Origin: Ruminococcaceae bacterium UBA1417
GTDB taxonomy: Bacteria > Bacillota > Clostridia > Oscillospirales > Acutalibacteraceae
Length of the DNA: 64,000 bases
Direction of reading: 5' to 3'
Assembly: GCA_002305575.1 (NCBI GenBank)
Contig: DBPP01000004.1
Coordinates: 156 to 64,155, forward strand
Part shown: one piece after another, positions 35,585 through 44,641 of the stretch
How the letters are laid out: each line of letters opens with the position of its first letter
How positions within the stretch are numbered: position 1 is the first letter of the stretch
The notes under the pieces: model-generated
What the model saw: the letters and a program-made list of their open reading frames with translations, nothing else
The model's database searches: none
What the model was told of the DNA's origin: nothing
Program-made: the position numbers and the translations under genes

Positions 35585-35613
35585 ATCATAGCATAAAGCC
35601 GGTAAATTTGCAA
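35585..35613 (-). promoter_or_regulatory. Promoter of secG
   Basis: TTGCAA, 17 bases, TATGAT on the minus strand. Confidence 0.7.
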
Positions 35614-35620
35614 CCACATT

Positions 35621-35920
35621 TTTTAGAAATTTCCCGCATAAGCGCCTTTTTGCGGGCCATAATACGAGTACGGCAATCACAGTCACGCGTTTGTGCGTCC
35701 CGGATCGAAGCGAACCGACGCTCAAAAAAGCGCCATGCGGCCGCCCCAAAGGACGGCAGACGGCAAAGATTCGGTACGGACTGTATGTTGCCTGCCCTTC
35801 GACAGAACATAATTCCAACACGTTTTCATAACGGAGCTAAACCTGTTTGTGTCTCCCAAAAAGCGGGTTTGCCAACCGGTTCGACGGCCGGCAGCGCAGA
35901 CAGACCGGCCGGAAAAAGCC
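35621..35920. other. Gene-free stretch between secG and mtnN
   Basis: No reading frame here has a ribosome site or family likeness. A small hairpin CCCGCA / TGCGGG (35633-35656) is present. Known RNA genes (tmRNA, SRP, RNase P, 6S) were looked for by signature and not seen. The large hairpin that follows hints at an unannotated transcript, but no convincing promoter was found. Confidence 0.4.
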
Positions 35921-35996
35921 AGCCCTCCGACGTTCATCCACCGATGAGCGGGAAAACATGGTGGATGGACGTTTTGCCGGAGGGCTGATTTTTTGC
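35921..35996 (+). terminator. Very long hairpin with T run upstream of mtnN
   Basis: AGCCCTCCG (35921-35929) pairs with CGGAGGGCT (35978-35986), and ACGTTCATCCACC (35930-35942) with GGTGGATGGACGT (35960-35972), with one 5-base bulge and a 17-base loop. GATTTTTTG follows on the plus strand, and CTTTTT on the minus strand. Confidence 0.7.
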
Positions 35997-36002
35997 CTGC
36001 CG

Positions 36003-36030
36003 TTGACATTTTTCCGCTTTCCCCTATAAT
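36003..36030 (+). promoter_or_regulatory. Promoter of the MTA/SAH nucleosidase gene
   Basis: TTGACA, 16 bases, TATAAT, 23 bases ahead of the start codon. Confidence 0.8.
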
Positions 36031-36053
36031 TGAGAAAAAAGGAGGTGGAAAAC

Positions 36054-36755
36054 ATGGATTCAAAAATCGGCATTCTTTGTGCAGGCGACCGGGAACTAGC
36101 CCCGTTTCTGCCCTGCCTGCAAAACATGCGTATCGTAGAAAAAGCCATGCTAAAGATTCACGTGGGTAGCTTGAACGGCGTCCCTGTGGTCATGCTGTTC
36201 AGCGGCGCCTGTAAGGTCAATGCAGCCATCGCCGCACAGATCCTGATCGATCACTTCGGCGTAGACACTATAATCAACGCCGGGACCGCCGGCGGTATGC
36301 ATCCGGCACTTCAAATTCTGGACACGGTCGTTTCTACGGAAGTTGCCTACCACGACATCGCCGGAAAAATTCTGACTGATTTTCATCCGTGGATGGACTC
36401 GGTTTGGTTTCAAGCTGATGCGCGGCTGCTCGCGCTTGCCCGTGCTGCTGCTGAAAAGCAGAACGCAGACCGGCCTGTACATTTTGGGCGCATGGTCACC
36501 GGTGAGGCCTTTATTGCAGACAAAGGCCGGGATGCGATCAACACATCCTTTCAGCCGTTATCCGTGGATATGGAAACAGCCGCTGTCGCACATGTTTGCC
36601 ATGTAAACGGCATCCCCTTCCTCGCTGTACGCACCATTACGGATACGGCCGATCACAGCGGCACCGGCCACTTCGAGCAAAACTGTGTGCAAGCTTCTAC
36701 CCTCTCGAAAGATTTCGTGCTCGCACTGTTGGATGAAATGAAATTCAAAGCGTGA
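36054..36755 (+). CDS. mtnN: 5'-methylthioadenosine/S-adenosylhomocysteine nucleosidase
   Basis: 233-residue nucleosidase that hydrolyses methylthioadenosine and S-adenosylhomocysteine, recycling products of SAM-using enzymes. IGILCAGDREL aligns with the E. coli start, keeping the catalytic Glu (residue 14 here). NAGTAGGMHPALQILD is the ribose-binding loop, and VDMETAAVAHVC keeps the ribose-contact Glu although the usual MEGAA/MEATA is METAA. TITDTAD holds the catalytic Asp. ATG follows AAGGAGGTGG. Read alone; converges with the SDR gene. Confidence 0.93.
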   Translation: MDSKIGILCAGDRELAPFLPCLQNMRIVEKAMLKIHVGSLNGVPVVMLFSGACKVNAAIAAQILIDHFGVDTIINAGTAGGMHPALQILDTVVSTEVAYHDIAGKILTDFHPWMDSVWFQADARLLALARAAAEKQNADRPVHFGRMVTGEAFIADKGRDAINTSFQPLSVDMETAAVAHVCHVNGIPFLAVRTITDTADHSGTGHFEQNCVQASTLSKDFVLALLDEMKFKA

Positions 36756-36834
36756 GCCGCGCATCGCCGCTTATATGGGGTTCGCTCCAAATCACAGTCT
36801 AAACTTCGGCCATTGGAGGCAAAAAATCCCACTG

Positions 36835-37596
36835 TCAAATCGTCGGCATGACGCGGCCGCCGGAAACGGAGAGAAACGCGCCGGTGATGAAATCGGAAAG
36901 CCCGCTCGCAAAGAACAGAACGGCGTCCGCGATGTCTTCGTCATAGCCGCGCCGCCCCATCGGCACGCTGTCGACATAGTCGCCGCTGGTTACGGCGCCT
37001 GCGGCGCGCTCACGCTCCGTGATCATCCAGCCGGGCGCCACCTGATTCACCGTGATGCCACGGCTGCCGACCTCTTTGGCAAACGAGCGGCACAAGCCGT
37101 CCAGCCCACGCTTTGCAGCGGAATACGCCGCCGCGCCAGGATCGCACCGCATGGCGCATTCGGTATTGATGACAACGAACTTTCCCGCGCCCTTTTCAAG
37201 CATCGCCGGCGCAAATGCCTTGAACATATACGTGTTGTGCATGACGGTCGAGGCAAACTGGCTGTAAAAATCCGCCGTATCCTGCTCCAGAATATCCTTC
37301 CACGCGTATTGGATCACGGCGTTGTTCACGACGATATCTGGACTGCCGAAGCGCGCGGCTTCGTCCCGCATGTGCAGAACGCTTTCGAAATCTGTGACGT
37401 CGGCCTGCACGGCTGCGGCGCGCGTGCCCGCTGCCGCAAGCGTTTGAACGAGCGACATCGCCTGTTCCCGATTTTGATGGTAATGTACGAGAATATCCGC
37501 GCCCGCCGCAGCAAGCCGGCGTACCATGACGCGGCCGAGCTGGCCGGAACCGCCCGTGACGAGCGCGATCTTTCCGCTGAGATCGATGGAAATCAT
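36835..37596 (-). CDS. Short-chain dehydrogenase/reductase
   Basis: 253-residue classical SDR. Cofactor motif TGGSGQLGR (14-22), VNNAVIQ (about 87-93), catalytic YSAAKRG with Tyr and Lys, and GWMI after the active site. Likely NAD(P)-dependent oxidoreductase of an unknown alcohol or sugar; fatty-acid FabG is less likely, because no fab genes are nearby. Ribosome site GGAGGAGGAG. It lies 41 bases after the topoisomerase A-subunit gene and may be co-transcribed with it. Confidence 0.9.
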   Translation of the reverse strand: MISIDLSGKIALVTGGSGQLGRVMVRRLAAAGADILVHYHQNREQAMSLVQTLAAAGTRAAAVQADVTDFESVLHMRDEAARFGSPDIVVNNAVIQYAWKDILEQDTADFYSQFASTVMHNTYMFKAFAPAMLEKGAGKFVVINTECAMRCDPGAAAYSAAKRGLDGLCRSFAKEVGSRGITVNQVAPGWMITERERAAGAVTSGDYVDSVPMGRRGYDEDIADAVLFFASGLSDFITGAFLSVSGGRVMPTI

Positions 37597-37637
37597 GCTG
37601 ATTCTCCTCCTCCGTTTGCACCGCAGCCGGCGCCTGT

Positions 37638-39872
37638 TTACATGGATATCTGCGCGTCACTGTGCTCCCCGCCATTCGGCAATGCGCCGAGCGCGGGGAT
37701 TTTCTTTTTGAAGCGCGCCGGATTTTGCAGGTCGCCCTCACGATAGACGACGGCCTTCAAAACGCGCTGTCCCTTTTTGAGCGTCATCGCTGCGACGCCC
37801 TGTGTGTTTTTCGTCGTTTTCGGCGCAATCGGCCCCGTATTGAACAGCAGCATGCGGCCACTCGACGATGTCAGCAGTACGTCGCAGTCCTCGGCAATCT
37901 GGATCGCCGCGACAAGCGGCGATTTATCCGAATACGCATTTACGAGCTTACGCCGGTTTGTCTTTGTGCTGTAGGCAGCAAGCTCCACCTTTGCGACCTT
38001 GCCGTTTTCAAAGACAAACAGCATGTAGCCGCTGTAATCCGTCGTGACCGCCAGCGCCGCTGCGTTTTCGCCTTCTTCCATCTGCACGCGCGCCGGGATA
38101 TATTCGCCCATCACACTCGCCTTGGTATCGGCAAAATCCGACGCGCGCATCTTGTAGACCTGCGCCCGATCGGAGAAAAACAGAAGTTCCGCCGCGTTGG
38201 TCGCCTCCAGCTGATCCACAATGGCGTCGCCCTCCTTGAGCTTCTGTTCACCGCCCATGCGCAGAGAAAGCGGCGTGATTTTCTTGAAATAGCCTTCCTG
38301 TGTAAAGAACAGATTCACCGGATAATCAGGGATCTCCTCAACCGGCTCCTCCTCGCGAATCTCATCGGCATAGAGGATCAGGCTGCGGCGCGGCTGGCCG
38401 TACTTTCCGGCGATGCCCGAAAGCTCGCGCGCGATGATCGTCTTGATGCGCGACTTGGATGCGAGGATCGCTTCAAGCTCGCGGATCTCCGCTTCAAGGC
38501 TCTCGATTTCCTCGGTGCGCTTCAGAATAAATTCGCGGTTCAGGTGGCGCAGCTTGATCTCCGCCACATATTCGGCCTGCACTTCGTCGATGCCAAACCC
38601 AATCATGAGGTTTGGCACAACTTCGCTTTCCTCCTCGGTCTCCCGCACGATGCGAATCGCCTTGTCGATGTCCAGTAAAATCGTTTTGAGGCCGTACAGG
38701 AGATGAAGCTTTTCCTTCTTCTTCGAAAGGTCGAAATGCGTGCGGCGGCGCACACATTCGATGCGGAACGCCGTCCACTCCTCGAGCAGCTCGCGCACGC
38801 CGAGTACACGCGGCACGCCGGCAATCAGCACGTTAAAGTTGCAGGCAAAACTGTCTTCCAGCGCCGTCATTTTAAACAGGCGCTGCATCAGCTTGTCCGG
38901 ATCCGTGCCGCGCTTGAGATCGATCGTGATCTTGAGTCCATCGAGACCCGTCTCGTCGCGGATATCCGTCAGCTCCTTGAGCTTGCCCTGTTTCACGAGA
39001 TCGACCACTTTTTCGACAATTGCCTCAATTGTGGTTGTCGGCGGGATCTGCGTGATGTCGATGCAGTTTTCGCCCTTGTCATACGTGTACCGCGCGCGCA
39101 CGCGGATGCTGCCGCGCCCGGTTTTGTAGATCTGCTCCATCGCCGCGCGGTCGAAGATAATCTGTCCGCCACCCGGAAAATCCGGCGCCTGCATCGTCGT
39201 AAACAGGTCATGCTTCGGATTGCGCATCAGCTCGATCGCCGTCTGGCAGACCTCTGCGAGGTTAAACGGACAGATGGACGACGCCATGCCGACCGCGATG
39301 CCGGTATTCGCGTTGACGAGCACCGACGGGAATGCCGCAGGCAGCAGCGTCGGCTCCTGCATCGTGCTGTCGTAGTTGTCTACAAAATCGACGGTATCCT
39401 TGTCAATATCGCGGAACAGCTCGCGGCAGATGGGATCGAGCCGCGCCTCGGTATAGCGCGATGCGGCCCAGGCCATGTCGCGCGAATAGAATTTGCCGAA
39501 ATTGCCCTTGGAATCGACATACGGGTGCAAAAGCGCCTCATAGCCGCGCGAAAGACGCACCATCGTATCGTAGATGGCGGCATCGCCGTGCGGGTTCAAT
39601 TTCATCGTCTGGCCGACGATGTTGGCGCTCTTTGTGCGCGCCGAACCGAGCAGGTTCATTTTATACATGGTATAGAGCAGCTTGCGGTGTGATGGTTTGA
39701 AACCGTCGATTTCCGGAATTGCGCGCGACAGGATGACACTCATCGCATACGGCATGAAGTTCTGCCGTATGGTATCGTTGATGTCCTGCTCGACAATTTC
39801 GCCCGCGCCCGCGATAAACCCCTGCATCTTCGTCGTATTCTCGCGTCTCGACTGCTGTTTTTTTCTCGCCAT
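37638..39872 (-). CDS. Type IIA topoisomerase subunit A (ParC/GyrA-like)
   Basis: 744-residue DNA-cleaving subunit. The winged-helix region contains IPEIDGFKPSHRKLLYTMYKM and the active tyrosine in AASRYTEARL (about residue 134). A coiled-coil tower follows (EEIESLEAEIRELEAILASKSR), then a C-terminal beta-pinwheel. The canonical GyrA-box (QRRGGKG) is not seen in the pinwheel, which favours a topoisomerase-IV-type decatenase over gyrase, but this clostridial clade is often labelled simply ATP-hydrolysing topoisomerase A. Partner gene parE-like is 52 bases upstream. Start ATG after AAGGAGGG. Confidence 0.9.
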   Translation of the reverse strand: MARKKQQSRRENTTKMQGFIAGAGEIVEQDINDTIRQNFMPYAMSVILSRAIPEIDGFKPSHRKLLYTMYKMNLLGSARTKSANIVGQTMKLNPHGDAAIYDTMVRLSRGYEALLHPYVDSKGNFGKFYSRDMAWAASRYTEARLDPICRELFRDIDKDTVDFVDNYDSTMQEPTLLPAAFPSVLVNANTGIAVGMASSICPFNLAEVCQTAIELMRNPKHDLFTTMQAPDFPGGGQIIFDRAAMEQIYKTGRGSIRVRARYTYDKGENCIDITQIPPTTTIEAIVEKVVDLVKQGKLKELTDIRDETGLDGLKITIDLKRGTDPDKLMQRLFKMTALEDSFACNFNVLIAGVPRVLGVRELLEEWTAFRIECVRRRTHFDLSKKKEKLHLLYGLKTILLDIDKAIRIVRETEEESEVVPNLMIGFGIDEVQAEYVAEIKLRHLNREFILKRTEEIESLEAEIRELEAILASKSRIKTIIARELSGIAGKYGQPRRSLILYADEIREEEPVEEIPDYPVNLFFTQEGYFKKITPLSLRMGGEQKLKEGDAIVDQLEATNAAELLFFSDRAQVYKMRASDFADTKASVMGEYIPARVQMEEGENAAALAVTTDYSGYMLFVFENGKVAKVELAAYSTKTNRRKLVNAYSDKSPLVAAIQIAEDCDVLLTSSSGRMLLFNTGPIAPKTTKNTQGVAAMTLKKGQRVLKAVVYREGDLQNPARFKKKIPALGALPNGGEHSDAQISM

Positions 39873-39924
39873 GTCTTCCCTCCTTATCTTTCAAATGGGA
39901 GCCGCCGCAGCGGGTCCGGCCCCG

Positions 39925-41907
39925 TCAGGAAACGTCCAGATCGTCCATATATTCGCTGCCGTGCTCGGCGATATAATCCTTGCGCGCAGCGAGATTATCG
40001 CCGAGCAGCATGTCAAACATCGCGGCCGTGCGTTCCACCTCACCCGGATTGACCTGAATGAGGCGGCGGGTTTTCGGATTCATCGTCGTGAGATTCATCA
40101 TGTCGGGATCGTTTTCGCCGAGGCCTTTCGAACGCTGAATCGTAAATTTCTGGCCTTTGAGTTCCTCGAGAAACTGCTCCTTCTCCCGTTCGTTGTAGGC
40201 AAAGTACGTCTTATCTTTCGAAGTGATCTCATAGAGCGGCGATTCCGCGATGAACACCTTGTCGTGGTTGATAAGCTCGGGCGTCAAGCGGTAGAGCATC
40301 GTCAGCAGCATGGTACGAATGTGGAAGCCGTCGACGTCCGCATCGGTGCACAGGATGATTTTGCTCCAGCGCAGATTGTCCATATCGAAGGTCGCCAAAT
40401 TCTTGTTGGCTTTGGATTTGACCTGCACGCCGCATCCCAGCACTTTGATCAGGTCGGTGATGATCTCACTTTTGAAAATCTTATCGTAATCCGCCTTCAG
40501 GCAATTGAGGATTTTGCCGCGGATCGGCATGATTGCCTGGTAGTTGGGGTCGCGCGCCTGTTTGACCGCGCCGAGGGCCGAATCGCCCTCCACGATGAAG
40601 ATCTCACGCTCGGCCGGGTCTTTCGACCGGCAATCGACAAATTTGGCCACGCGCCCGGTGATGTCCATTTTTGCCGTCAGCTTGCCCTTGAGGTTCAATC
40701 GGGTGCGCTCGGCATCCTCGCGCGAACGCTTGTTGATCAGCACCTGCGCGCCGATCTTTTCGGCCTCCATCGGGTTCTCAATAAAATAGATTTCGAGGTT
40801 GTGGCGGAGCATCTCCACCATCGCTTCCTGAATCCCCTTGTTGTTGATCGCCTTTTTCGTCTGGTTTTCATAGGAGGTCATCGTCGAAAAGGAAGACATG
40901 ACCAGAACAAGGCAGTCCTCAACATCCTGAAACTTGATCTTGCTTTCCGACTTGTTGTACTTGCCGTTCTGCTTCAGGTATGCGTCGATCTGATAGACGA
41001 AGGCATTTTGCACCGCCTTATCCGGCGCGCCGCCATATTCCAGCCAGCTGGAATTGTGGTAATACTCCGTCAGATGGAGCCGATTCGAGAAAGCAAACGC
41101 GACGTTGATCTTCACATTGTAAAGGGGAAGATCTTCACGGTCCCGAACCTTTTTCTCCGCCTGCCAAACCTGCACAGACGTCATCGCGTCCTCACCGCAA
41201 AGCGCGCGCACATGATCCTCGATGCCGTTTTCATAGCAGAAGACTGTCGTCTCAAATTTTTTCGGCGCCGTTTCATTTCTAAAAACAAAGCGAACGCCAG
41301 CGTTGACGATCGCCTGGCGGCGGATCGTATCCAGATAGTATTCCACCGGCACCGCAATATCCGTAAATACCTGGATATCCGGCTTCCAGCGGATGACCGA
41401 GCCCGTGTCTTTTTTGGCGTACGGCTCTTTCTTCAGCCCGCCGACATTCTCGCCGTGTTCAAAGTGCAGCGTATACCGAAAGCCATCGTAGCGGATATCC
41501 GCATCCATATATTCCGAGGCATACTGTGTCGCACAGAGGCCGAGACCATTCAGTCCCAGCGCAAAATCATAGCTGCCGCCGTCGTTGTTGTTGTACTTGC
41601 CGCCCGCGTACATCTCACAGAAAACAAGCTCCCAGTTGAAGCGCTCTTCGCGCTTGTTGTAATCGACCGGGATGCCGCGGCCGTGGTCCTCCACCTCAAT
41701 CGACTGATCGAGAAAACGTGTAATGGTGATCTCCTTGCCATAGCCCTGGCGTGCTTCGTCGATGGAGTTGGACAGAATTTCAAAAATGGCATGCTCGCAG
41801 CCGTCGAGCCCATCCGAACCGAAAATGACTGCCGGACGCAGGCGCACGCGCTCGGCACCTTTGAGGCTTGTAATGCTGTCGTTGCCATACTTCTGTTTTT
41901 TTGCCAT
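39925..41907 (-). CDS. Type IIA topoisomerase subunit B (ParE/GyrB-like)
   Basis: 660-residue ATPase subunit. GHKL motifs: EILSNSIDEA (Mg/ATP Asn), VEDHGRGIPVD and GLNGLGLCAT (the latter the GxHGxG-type lid). TOPRIM motifs: EGDSALG (here IFIVEGDSALGAVKQARD) and DADVDGFHIRTMLLT. C-terminal SKGLGEND and RRLIQV are as in the family. Together with the downstream A subunit it forms an A2B2 enzyme. ATG after AAAGGAGCG; the longer upstream frame is rejected. The unit appears separate from ftsH, whose terminator lies just upstream. Confidence 0.92.
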   Translation of the reverse strand: MAKKQKYGNDSITSLKGAERVRLRPAVIFGSDGLDGCEHAIFEILSNSIDEARQGYGKEITITRFLDQSIEVEDHGRGIPVDYNKREERFNWELVFCEMYAGGKYNNNDGGSYDFALGLNGLGLCATQYASEYMDADIRYDGFRYTLHFEHGENVGGLKKEPYAKKDTGSVIRWKPDIQVFTDIAVPVEYYLDTIRRQAIVNAGVRFVFRNETAPKKFETTVFCYENGIEDHVRALCGEDAMTSVQVWQAEKKVRDREDLPLYNVKINVAFAFSNRLHLTEYYHNSSWLEYGGAPDKAVQNAFVYQIDAYLKQNGKYNKSESKIKFQDVEDCLVLVMSSFSTMTSYENQTKKAINNKGIQEAMVEMLRHNLEIYFIENPMEAEKIGAQVLINKRSREDAERTRLNLKGKLTAKMDITGRVAKFVDCRSKDPAEREIFIVEGDSALGAVKQARDPNYQAIMPIRGKILNCLKADYDKIFKSEIITDLIKVLGCGVQVKSKANKNLATFDMDNLRWSKIILCTDADVDGFHIRTMLLTMLYRLTPELINHDKVFIAESPLYEITSKDKTYFAYNEREKEQFLEELKGQKFTIQRSKGLGENDPDMMNLTTMNPKTRRLIQVNPGEVERTAAMFDMLLGDNLAARKDYIAEHGSEYMDDLDVS

Positions 41908-41999
41908 AGCGTTCGCTCCTTTCAGCAGAATCGCTCCGGATCGGGCGATCGGCCGCCGTGCCGCGCCGTCCGCCGTATAAATCCGGCATAAACAAACGT

Positions 42000-42027
42000 A
42001 AAGGGAATGCACTTCACATTCCCTTTT
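42000..42027 (-). terminator. Terminator of ftsH
   Basis: AAAGGGAATG / CATTCCCTTT perfect 10-bp stem, 7-base loop, short T-rich tail on the minus strand, directly after the ftsH stop. Confidence 0.75.
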
Positions 42028-42036
42028 CGTTCAAGG

Positions 42037-44004
42037 TTAATCCTGTTTTTCGGGGTTGTCTGCCGGATCGGTTTCCGGCGCTTCTTCTGCGGGTTCCGCC
42101 GATGCCGCCGGAATACCGGCCGGTTCTGCCTGCCCCATACCGCTCGGCAATAGGCGACCCTCAATGACGTCGATGAACTCTTCCGCATCGAGTTTTTCTT
42201 TCTCGAAAAGCACGCCGGCCAGACGGTGCAGAATATCGATGTGGTCGGAGAGCACTTTCTCCGTTTTCTGATAAGCGTCAAAGATAATCGACTTGACTTC
42301 TTCGTCGATCTCCGCCGCAGTCTCTTCCGAATAGTTGCTCACATGGCCCATTTCCTTGCCGAGGAACGGGTTGCTTGTATCGGTGCCGTAAGTGATCGGT
42401 CCGAGCCGGTCGCTCATGCCGTACTTTGTCACCATCGCGCGGACCATCTTCGTCGCGCGTTCAATGTCATTGGAAGCACCGGTGGAAATATCGTCGAGCA
42501 CGAGCGCCTCGGCAACACGGCCGCCAAGCAGGACGATCAGCTCTTCTTTCATCTCGTTGCGGCTCTTGTAGGATTTATCTTCCGTCGGCAGGTGCATGGT
42601 ATAGCCGCCCGCCATGCCGCGCGGGATAATGGAAATCTGGTGAACCGGATCCTGAGAATCGCAGTAGTACGTTGCGACCGCGTGGCCGGCCTCGTGGTAC
42701 GCGGTAAGCTTCTTTTCCTTATCGCTCATGACGCGGCTCTTCTTCTCGGTACCGACGACGACCTTGATTGTCGCCTCTTCGATCTCCGCCATCGTGATGG
42801 CCCGGCGATCCTTGCGCGCTGCGAGCAGCGCCGCTTCATTCAGCAGGTTCTCAAGATCCGCGCCGGTGAAGCCAGCCGTGGATTTTGCAATCGTACCCAG
42901 ATTGACGTCCGGCGCGAGCGGCTTTCCTTTCGCATGCACGCGCAGGATGTCTTCACGCCCCTTGATGTCCGGATAACCGACTGTGACCTGACGGTCAAAA
43001 CGGCCGGGACGCATCAGCGCCGGATCCAGAATATCGGGGCGGTTTGTCGCCGCAATCATGATGACGCCTTCGTTCGCGCCGAACCCGTCCATCTCAACGA
43101 GCAGCTGATTCAGCGTCTGCTCACGTTCATCGTGGCCACCGCCGAGGCCCGCGCCACGCTGGCGGCCGACCGCGTCGATCTCATCGATGAAGATGATGCA
43201 GGGGTGATTCTTCTTGGCCTTATCGAACAAGTCGCGTACACGCGATGCGCCGACGCCGACAAACATCTCGACGAAATCAGAGCCGGAAATGGAGAAGAAC
43301 GGCACGCCAGCCTCGCCGGCCACAGCGCGCGCGAGCAGCGTTTTACCGGTGCCCGGAGGGCCAACCAGCAGCACGCCCTTCGGAATACGCGCGCCGAGCT
43401 CGTTAAACTTATTCGGGCGCTTTAGGAACTCCACAATTTCGCGCAGCTCTTCTTTCTCCTCATCGGCACCCGCAACATCCGCAAATGTGGTGCGGCGCTT
43501 CTCGTCGCCGATCTGCTTGACCTTCGCTTTGCCGAAATTCATCTGATTTCCGGCGCCGCCTCCGCCCATGCGCTTCATCATGAAGACCCAGAAAACAACC
43601 AGCAGGCCGATCATCAGGAGCGTCGGGATCAGGCTGACAAGCCAGCTTGTTTCGGCTGGACGCAGGACATCCTGCACCATTTTGTTATTCGGATGCGCCT
43701 CGTTGTAGGCTTGGATATCATCGGAGACGTCGTTGTAAAACAGGCTGATGTTCGGCACGGTGTAACGGACAAGGCTTTCCTTGCCGTTATCGTCTGTGAT
43801 TTTCATCTCCATCGCGCCTGTGCCGAGGTCCAGCTTGTAGCTGCTGACCTGTCCCGCCTCGAAGTATTCGAGCACATCCGAATACTTCAACTCCACCTGC
43901 GTCGTCCTGTTCTGCGTAAACATAAAGAAAAGAACGAAAAAGATCAGGATCGGCACACCGAGGTAAATGACAAGATTTCGAATGATTTTTTTATTATAAT
44001 TCAA
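42037..44004 (-). CDS. ftsH: ATP-dependent zinc metalloprotease FtsH
   Basis: 655-residue membrane-anchored AAA+ protease that degrades misfolded membrane proteins and short-lived regulators. Two transmembrane helices (about 10-29 and 121-142) bracket an extracytoplasmic domain. Walker A GPPGTGKT (215-222), Walker [10 protein letters not shown], the second region of homology [21 protein letters not shown] (by position near 320) and the zinc site HEAGH (near 440) are intact. The last 25 residues are Pro/Ala/Glu-rich and variable. Follows hpt by 65 bases in the common tilS-hpt-ftsH order. Confidence 0.98.
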   Translation of the reverse strand: MNYNKKIIRNLVIYLGVPILIFFVLFFMFTQNRTTQVELKYSDVLEYFEAGQVSSYKLDLGTGAMEMKITDDNGKESLVRYTVPNISLFYNDVSDDIQAYNEAHPNNKMVQDVLRPAETSWLVSLIPTLLMIGLLVVFWVFMMKRMGGGGAGNQMNFGKAKVKQIGDEKRRTTFADVAGADEEKEELREIVEFLKRPNKFNELGARIPKGVLLVGPPGTGKTLLARAVAGEAGVPFFSISGSDFVEMFVGVGASRVRDLFDKAKKNHPCIIFIDEIDAVGRQRGAGLGGGHDEREQTLNQLLVEMDGFGANEGVIMIAATNRPDILDPALMRPGRFDRQVTVGYPDIKGREDILRVHAKGKPLAPDVNLGTIAKSTAGFTGADLENLLNEAALLAARKDRRAITMAEIEEATIKVVVGTEKKSRVMSDKEKKLTAYHEAGHAVATYYCDSQDPVHQISIIPRGMAGGYTMHLPTEDKSYKSRNEMKEELIVLLGGRVAEALVLDDISTGASNDIERATKMVRAMVTKYGMSDRLGPITYGTDTSNPFLGKEMGHVSNYSEETAAEIDEEVKSIIFDAYQKTEKVLSDHIDILHRLAGVLFEKEKLDAEEFIDVIEGRLLPSGMGQAEPAGIPAASAEPAEEAPETDPADNPEKQD

Positions 44005-44069
44005 GTTCCGACCTCCCGGAATACAGACTTTTGGTCTGCTATCTATTCAAAATAAGCAGGACCGCCGCT

Positions 44070-44609
44070 TCAGGCGCCGTAAACCTCCGGCTTCAGCACG
44101 CCGACAAACGGCAGATTCCTGTATTTTTCATCGTAATCCAGGCCGTAACCGACGATAAAAGCGTCGGGAATTGCACAGCCTATGTACTTCGCGTGCACAT
44201 CGACCTCGCGGCGCTCGGGCTTATCGAACAGCGTGCAGATTTCAATGCTGTTCGGCTCGCGGCTTTTGAGCAGGTTCACAAGGTAGTGCAGCGTCTTGCC
44301 GCTGTCGAGGATGTCCTCGACGATGACGATATCGTACCCCTTCAGGTTGATATCGAGATCCTTGATGATCTTGACAACACCGGAAGTTTTTGTGCCGGAC
44401 CCATAACTCGAAACCGACATAAAATCAATCCGGGCCGGCACCTGAATGGCGCGCATCAGGTCCGCCATAAAGGCGACGGAGCCCTTGAGCACGCTGACAA
44501 GCAGCAGATTTTTATCCGCATAATCCCGCGAAATCTCCTCGCCCACGCGCTTCACCATCGCGGCGATGGTCTCCTCGCTGTAGAGAACCTCCTGAATATC
44601 CTTGAGCAT
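44070..44609 (-). CDS. hpt: Hypoxanthine phosphoribosyltransferase
   Basis: Purine salvage enzyme making IMP/GMP from hypoxanthine/guanine and PRPP; 179 residues. The PRPP loop is IVIVEDILDSGKTL, with LLVSVLKGSVAFMADL and VDVHAKYIGCAIPDAFIVGYGLDY as other family motifs. The ATG at MLKDIQEVLYSEE gives the usual family start. An in-frame TTG 12 codons upstream overlaps the tilS stop and has no ribosome site, so it is rejected, although the site ahead of the ATG (GGAAA) is also weak. Confidence 0.95.
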   Translation of the reverse strand: MLKDIQEVLYSEETIAAMVKRVGEEISRDYADKNLLLVSVLKGSVAFMADLMRAIQVPARIDFMSVSSYGSGTKTSGVVKIIKDLDINLKGYDIVIVEDILDSGKTLHYLVNLLKSREPNSIEICTLFDKPERREVDVHAKYIGCAIPDAFIVGYGLDYDEKYRNLPFVGVLKPEVYGA

Positions 44610-44641
44610 TGTATTTTCCGTTGCAACCGATCCTTTCTCCC

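Noticed and set aside
35483..35821. 112-codon minus-strand frame upstream of secG
   Set aside because: It overlaps the secG promoter and leader and has no ribosome site or family likeness.
35621..35920. tmRNA, SRP RNA, RNase P RNA or 6S RNA in the gene-free stretch
   Set aside because: None of the characteristic core sequences or end pairings could be found on either strand.
39682..41991. 769-codon plus-strand open frame opposite the topoisomerase B-subunit gene
   Set aside because: Antisense shadow of a gene with intact GHKL and TOPRIM motifs.
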